DNA of 64,000 nucleotides from Novosphingobium sp. PhB57 (GTDB lineage: Bacteria; Pseudomonadota; Alphaproteobacteria; Sphingomonadales; Sphingomonadaceae), in assembly GCF_004342985.1 (NCBI RefSeq), contig NZ_SMBO01000003.1, forward strand, positions 186,001 through 250,000. Reading direction: 5' to 3'. The notes under the pieces are model-generated. The model was not told the DNA's origin and did no database searches. It worked only from the letters and a program-made list of their open reading frames with translations. The position numbers and the translations under genes are program-made. Of this stretch, positions 59,836-64,000 are shown piece after piece. Numbering within the stretch: position 1 is the first letter of the stretch; each line of letters begins with the position of its first letter.

Positions 59836-59963
59836 TCCCGTCCAAACCCGCAGAAGAGGGCAGGGTTTCCCCGAACAGCGGCCCGAGGGATTTATCGTTG
59901 CGGCTTTATCGTTTCTCCGGCGTGGGATAGAGCGCGCATCCTGGACGAGAGCAAGGACGACAG

Positions 59964-62201
59964 GTGAAAGCTGAAACGAAGGGCCGGGGTAACAGCCGTG
60001 CCGCGCGCGGACTGTTCGTCGCGACCATTCTGACAGGCAGCTTCCTGCTGTTTCTGGTGCAGCCGATGGTCGCGCGGATGGCCTTGCCGCGTCTCGGCGG
60101 CGCGCCCAACGTCTGGAACAGCGCGATGCTGGTCTACCAGGCCCTGCTGCTTGCAGGCTACGCCTATGCCCATCTGCTCGGCAGGTTGTCCTTGCCGAAG
60201 CAGGCATTCGTCCATCTCGGCGTGCTGGTCCTGGCAGGCCTGACTTTGCCGGTCGGACTGGTGGATCTCGCCCAGCCCAGGGGTCTGCCCGAAGCCCTCT
60301 GGGTGCCGGTACTCCTGGGCCTGAGCATCGGCCCGGTGTTCTTCGCCGTCTCCGCGCAAGCCCCGCTGATGCAGCGCTGGTTCGCTGCAGACCCGGCGGC
60401 AGGAGCGCCCTGGGCGCTTTACGCGGCCTCCAATCTCGGCAGCTTCGCCGGACTGCTGGCCTATCCGCTCGTGGCCGAGCCGATGTTGACGCTGCGCAGC
60501 CAGAGCCTTGCCTGGTCGCTCGGCTTCGGCGTGCTCGTACTGCTTGTCGGGGTCGCCGCGGCGAGCCGGAGAGGGCTGCCGCCGATCTCTCAAGCGCAAG
60601 AGGCCCAGGAACCCGCGCCCCGGATCGACGGCGGGACCACGGTGCGATGGCTGGCGCTGGCGGCGGTTCCCTCCGGCCTCATGCTCTCGACGACGACGCA
60701 TCTGACCACCGACATCTTCGCCATGCCGCTGCTCTGGGTCATTCCGCTTGGTCTCTACCTCCTGAGTTTTGTGGTGGCCTTCGCTGATCGGCGCGGGCCG
60801 GCGCTGGCGATTTCCCGGATAGCGCCTGTCGTGGTCCTTTTCGCGGGCAGTTATGCCATGTTGTCCAATGGTTCCGGCACGCTGTGGATCGCGGGCGGGG
60901 CCTGTCTCATGCTGTTCTGCATCGCCGTTTCCCTCCACAAGCGGCTCTACGACCTCCGGCCGGGACCGGCGCAATTGACCCGCTTCTATCTCGTGATGTC
61001 CGCGGGAGGAGCGTTGGGGGGGCTGTTCACGGCCCTGGTCGCACCGCTCGTTTTCGATTGGGCATGGGAGCATCCGCTGCTGGTTCTGGCCGCGGCCATG
61101 CTCATGCCGCTCGAACCAGTGCTGCGCTGGCGTAGCGGCGAGGGGATCGAGCCGGGCATGGCCCGCGTGGCGCTTGTGCTCCTGCTGGCGTTCGCGGCGT
61201 TTCTGGGCTGGCAGCTCGACCAATTTGCCCTGCGTCCGGAAGAAGGGCTGGCGGCGGTCCTGCTCACGGTTTTCCTGGTGGGCACCGGCGTCATGGTCAT
61301 GGCCTGGCGCTGGGCTTTCGTAGCTGTCCTGGCCGTGGCGATGGTCGCGCAGGGCGGCATCTGGACGATCCGTGCGACGCTGGGCGGTGAGCGTACCCGC
61401 AGCTATTTCGGCATCTATACCGTGCGCGACACGGCCGACGGCACCTTGCGCACGCTGGCGCACGGCACGACGCTCCACGGCGAGCAATCGCTGGAGCCCG
61501 GCCGCGCGCGGGATGCCTTGACCTATTACGGCCCGACTTCAGGCGTCGCGCTGGCGCTGGCCGCGGCACCGCACCTCGAAGGGCCGGCCGCCCGCGTGGG
61601 TGTCGTCGGGCTGGGCACCGGTTCGCTGGCCTGCCGCGCGGCGCCGGGGCAGCACTGGACTTTCTTCGAGATCGACCCGGTGATCCTGCGCTTCTCGACC
61701 GAAGGCCGTTTCACGTTCCTGCGTGACTGCACGCCTCAGGCAAAGGTCGTCCTCGGCGATGCGCGTCTGGAACTGTCGCATATGCCGGCCCGCGCTTTCG
61801 ACGTGCTGGTGATCGATGCCTTTTCGAGCGATGCCATTCCGGTCCATCTGCTTACGACGGAAGCGCTGCAGGTCTATGCGCGGGCACTGACGCCGCGCGG
61901 CCTGCTTCTGCTCCATATCTCCAACCGCTACATCAATCTGGCGCCCGTGGTGGGAACCAATGCGGAAGTCAGCGGAATGGCGGCGATGTCGCGCCTGGAC
62001 CATCCCACGGACACGGATCACTACACACCGTCACGCTGGATCGCGCTGTCTCGGGATGGGGGCGTGCTGAAGGCTCTGGACCGGATGAGCGCCGACGCGC
62101 CCTGGGCGCCGCTCGACGAGCGGGCGGCTCGATCCTGGACGGACGACCACGCCTCGATCCTGCCATTCGTTCGATGGGACCGGATGACCGGTCAACCATG
62201 A
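59964..62201 (+). CDS. MFS-like membrane protein fused to a spermidine-synthase-like domain
   Basis: A 745-residue fusion. Residues from about 15 to 500 form membrane helices with the FLLFLVQPMVARMALPRLGG start of the fused MFS/spermidine synthase family. The C-terminal 230 residues are a Rossmann methyltransferase-type domain with VGVVGLGTGSLACRA, the acidic residue of FFEIDP and the DVLVIDAFSSDAIPVHLLTTEAL segment. True aminopropyl transfer is doubtful in such fusions; their substrate is unknown. GTG start at 59964 with AAGGACGAC upstream. It is a single-gene unit. Confidence 0.88.
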   Translation: MKAETKGRGNSRAARGLFVATILTGSFLLFLVQPMVARMALPRLGGAPNVWNSAMLVYQALLLAGYAYAHLLGRLSLPKQAFVHLGVLVLAGLTLPVGLVDLAQPRGLPEALWVPVLLGLSIGPVFFAVSAQAPLMQRWFAADPAAGAPWALYAASNLGSFAGLLAYPLVAEPMLTLRSQSLAWSLGFGVLVLLVGVAAASRRGLPPISQAQEAQEPAPRIDGGTTVRWLALAAVPSGLMLSTTTHLTTDIFAMPLLWVIPLGLYLLSFVVAFADRRGPALAISRIAPVVVLFAGSYAMLSNGSGTLWIAGGACLMLFCIAVSLHKRLYDLRPGPAQLTRFYLVMSAGGALGGLFTALVAPLVFDWAWEHPLLVLAAAMLMPLEPVLRWRSGEGIEPGMARVALVLLLAFAAFLGWQLDQFALRPEEGLAAVLLTVFLVGTGVMVMAWRWAFVAVLAVAMVAQGGIWTIRATLGGERTRSYFGIYTVRDTADGTLRTLAHGTTLHGEQSLEPGRARDALTYYGPTSGVALALAAAPHLEGPAARVGVVGLGTGSLACRAAPGQHWTFFEIDPVILRFSTEGRFTFLRDCTPQAKVVLGDARLELSHMPARAFDVLVIDAFSSDAIPVHLLTTEALQVYARALTPRGLLLLHISNRYINLAPVVGTNAEVSGMAAMSRLDHPTDTDHYTPSRWIALSRDGGVLKALDRMSADAPWAPLDERAARSWTDDHASILPFVRWDRMTGQP

Positions 62202-62365
62202 AGGGGCCGTCCCGTAGATCCGAGACAGGGCGGCGAAACGCGCCAAACTCGAAGGCCCTTGTGTAGGATCGATAATATAGATTATGTTAAACTATGGAGC
62301 TGGCTAACGTACGGTTTTCACGCCGCTTTCCAGGCCCCTCACATGCGGCTCCCATGCGGACGCAA

Positions 62366-62403
62366 CCGATTGGCCCTGCAGCCGAAGCTCCAGGGCCAAT
62401 CGG
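62366..62403. terminator. Perfect 13-bp hairpin before the end of the alcohol dehydrogenase gene
   Basis: CCGATTGGCCCTG (62366-62378) pairs with CAGGGCCAATCGG (62391-62403), loop of 12 nt, 7 bp from the stop of the minus-strand dehydrogenase gene. It lies between convergent genes and lacks a T run; a terminator or mRNA-end stabiliser. Confidence 0.6.
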
Positions 62404-62409
62404 CAAACG

Positions 62410-63459
62410 TCAGTTCGCCAGCGTCGCGTTGTCGATCACGAAGCGGTACTTCACGTCGCTGCGCTGCATGCGGTCGTAGGCCTCGTTGATGTCCTTGATG
62501 TCGATCATCTCGATATCGGAAACCACACCCTTTTCTGCGCAGAAGTCGAGCATCTCCTGCGTCTCGGCGATACCGCCGATCAGCGAACCGGCGATGGTGC
62601 GGCGGCGGAAGATCAGCGCGCCGACGTTCGGCGACGGATGCGGATGCTCTGGCACGCCGACCAGGGTCATCGTGCCGTCGCGCTTCAGCAAGGCCGTGAA
62701 GGCATCGAGATCGTGGCTGGCGGCGACCGTGTTCAGGATCAGATCGAAGCTGTTGGCATGGGCTGCCATCTCGTCGGGATTGCGCGAGACGACGACCTCA
62801 TCGGCGCCCAGCTCCAGCGCCGCGTCGCGCTTGCTTTCCGAAGTCGTGAAGGCAACCACGTGCGCACCGAGAGCATGGGCGAGCTTGACGCCCATGTGGC
62901 CAAGGCCGCCGATGCCGACGATGCCGACCTTCTTGCCCGGTCCGGCATTCCAGTGACGCAGCGGCGACCAGGTGGTGATGCCGGCGCAGAGCAGCGGCGC
63001 CACGGCGGCGAGCTGTTCGGCCGGATGGTTGATCTTCAGGACGAACTTGTCGCTGACCACGATGTTCTGCGAGTAACCGCCGAGCGTGTGACCCGGCGCA
63101 TCCGCAGTCTGGCCGTTGTAAGTGCCGACGAAGCCATTGTCGCAATATTGCTCCAGGCCTTCGTCGCACGCCGAGCAATGCTGGCAGCTGTCGACCATGC
63201 AGCCGACGCCGACCGTGTCGCCGACGGCAAAGGCAGAGACTTCGCTGCCGACGGCGCTGACCGTGCCGACGATCTCGTGGCCCGGTACGCAGGGATAATG
63301 GGTCCCTGCCCACTCGCCGCGGGCCTGGTGAAGGTCGGAATGGCAAACGCCGCAATAGGCGATGTCGATTGCGACGTCGTGCGCGCCGGGCGCGCGACGC
63401 TCGATATCGAGCGCTACGAGCGGCGTCTTTTCGGTGACGGCTCCGAAAGCTTTCGTCAT
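62410..63459 (-). CDS. Zinc-dependent alcohol dehydrogenase (cinnamyl-alcohol/YahK-like)
   Basis: NADP(H)-type medium-chain dehydrogenase of 349 residues. Catalytic zinc ligands lie in YCGVCHSDLH and GHEIVGTV; the structural zinc cysteines are in CMVDSCQHCSACDEGLEQYC. The Rossmann motif GIGGLGHMGVKLA and SESKRDAALELGAD (the Ser after the second strand favours NADP) follow. It reduces aldehydes of aromatic or aliphatic type in the cytoplasm. ATG at 63459; the frame runs a little further upstream without a start signal. The LysR gene upstream on the same strand may regulate it. Confidence 0.92.
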   Translation of the reverse strand: MTKAFGAVTEKTPLVALDIERRAPGAHDVAIDIAYCGVCHSDLHQARGEWAGTHYPCVPGHEIVGTVSAVGSEVSAFAVGDTVGVGCMVDSCQHCSACDEGLEQYCDNGFVGTYNGQTADAPGHTLGGYSQNIVVSDKFVLKINHPAEQLAAVAPLLCAGITTWSPLRHWNAGPGKKVGIVGIGGLGHMGVKLAHALGAHVVAFTTSESKRDAALELGADEVVVSRNPDEMAAHANSFDLILNTVAASHDLDAFTALLKRDGTMTLVGVPEHPHPSPNVGALIFRRRTIAGSLIGGIAETQEMLDFCAEKGVVSDIEMIDIKDINEAYDRMQRSDVKYRFVIDNATLAN

Positions 63460-63600
63460 CGTTGCTGAATCCTTGATGCTGAGAGAATGTGGTGACGGTC
63501 CGCCACCAGCTCCCAATTAGTGCGCAAACGAATGCATATCATCCCCGCGCGCGTCGAACGCAGCGATGAATGAAATTCAGCTTGATCGCCCCGGGACGCC

Positions 63601-64000
63601 CTAGAGCCCCATCGGGCGTATCTCCCGGATCAGGTCGATCAGCAGGCGAAGTCCCGAAGGCACCTGCCGCCGACTGGAATAGTAGATGTGGAAGGCCTCG
63701 CCCATCGAGCCCCATTCCTCCAGAACGACCCGAAGCCGGCCGGCAGCCACTTCGGCGGCGATCGACGGTTCCGCCGAATAGACGAGCGCCGCGCCGCTGA
63801 GCGCCATCTGCATGCCGATCCGCGAATTGCCGATCGTCACCGGACCGGGCGCGGCAATGACGCAGGCCTCTTCGCCGCGTTCGAACTCCCAGTTGTAGAT
63901 GCGGTCGTTGCCGAGCCTGATCCTCATGCAGCGGTGACGTTCCAGGTCCTGCGGCACTTCCGGCACGCCGAAGCGCTCGAAATAGGCCGGCGATCCTGCC
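63601..64000 (-). CDS. LysR-family regulator, C-terminal part (5' end outside the window)
   Basis: The frame is open to the window edge and ends at 63601. The visible 130 residues are the C-terminal half of a LysR effector-binding domain: a PAYFERFGVPEVPQDL segment, CMRIRLGNDRIYNWEFERG, then GIGMQMALSGAALVYSAEP-like sequence and the final SSRRQVPSGLRLLIDLIRE helix seen in LysR proteins. The HTH lies to the right. Probably reads toward the alcohol dehydrogenase gene 141 bp downstream. Confidence 0.85.
   Translation of the reverse strand, partial: AGSPAYFERFGVPEVPQDLERHRCMRIRLGNDRIYNWEFERGEEACVIAAPGPVTIGNSRIGMQMALSGAALVYSAEPSIAAEVAAGRLRVVLEEWGSMGEAFHIYYSSRRQVPSGLRLLIDLIREIRPMGL

Noticed and set aside
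59892..61487. 531-codon minus-strand frame opposite the MFS/spermidine-synthase fusion
   Set aside because: Gln/Arg/Glu-rich low-complexity translation typical of antisense frames; no domain.
1..64000. CRISPR arrays, IS elements, integrase genes, rRNA or tRNA genes
   Set aside because: I looked for regularly spaced repeats, transposase or integrase motifs, terminal inverted repeats, and tRNA/rRNA signatures and saw none I can support.

Overview
The window looks like a chromosomal segment of a high-GC alphaproteobacterium, most likely a sphingomonad (Novosphingobium/Sphingobium-like). The reasons are the strong GC bias at third codon positions, the aerobic cobalt route to cobalamin (CobN, CobO, CobW, BluB, CbtA/CbtB), a nitrate reductase fused to a CysJ-like flavoprotein, and several small proteins I associate with sphingomonads. 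The genus is inference; no rRNA or tRNA gene was seen.

Left part (1-25 kb). The 3' end of feoB and a complete ssb with a terminator come first. A minus-strand pair (GT4 glycosyltransferase, lipid-linked glycan flippase) diverges from a long plus-strand block at 4472-20419. That block is almost entirely joined by 4-bp start/stop overlaps: 2OG-Fe(II) oxygenase, two family-2 glycosyltransferases, a 1566-residue NRPS (formyltransferase, half condensation domain, adenylation domain with an embedded luciferase-like monooxygenase, carrier), a 2146-residue PKS (KS-AT-KR-DH-carrier-thioesterase), a third family-2 glycosyltransferase and an Sfp-type phosphopantetheinyl transferase. Two LuxR-type regulators and an acyltransferase-3 follow on the minus strand. 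This is the strongest candidate for an undescribed system: a hybrid assembly line embedded in glycan genes, predicted to build a short modified glycine-derived acyl unit.

Middle part (25-42 kb). A structured RNA leader ending in an intrinsic terminator precedes the nitrate reductase-flavoprotein fusion, suggesting attenuation control. Small stress-type genes follow (acidic protein, YbhB/PEBP, 97-residue KGG-type basic protein). A second glycan locus at 31.5-36.5 kb has four glycosyltransferases plus a phosphoribosyltransferase-HAD phosphatase fusion that could supply ribofuranose. Exported MsrB and MsrA are divergent from a CcdA-thioredoxin (DipZ-like) protein, together suggesting periplasmic methionine sulfoxide repair. 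A two-gene hydroxyproline-type catabolic unit (DapA-family lyase, 4-hydroxyproline epimerase) lies behind a perfect 16-bp palindrome.

Cobalamin part (41.9-53 kb). BtuD-BtuC are divergent from BtuF. BluB, CobO, CobN and CobW form a minus-strand series under a cobalamin riboswitch. A histidine-phosphatase-fold protein without its RHG motif lies just upstream. A second cobalamin riboswitch, on the plus strand, controls the cobalt transporter CbtB-CbtA. Uptake, cobalt entry, chelation, adenosylation and lower-ligand synthesis are therefore together, while corrin-ring genes and CobS/CobT are not in the window.

Right part (53-64 kb). This holds a MarR regulator, several small conserved-type proteins, a cystathionine gamma-synthase-family PLP enzyme, a coupled DUF1989 / YqcI-YcgG pair, a hemerythrin protein coupled to a 58-residue membrane protein, an SDR, a 43-residue membrane ORF, an MFS-like/spermidine-synthase fusion, a zinc alcohol dehydrogenase and a truncated LysR regulator at the edge.
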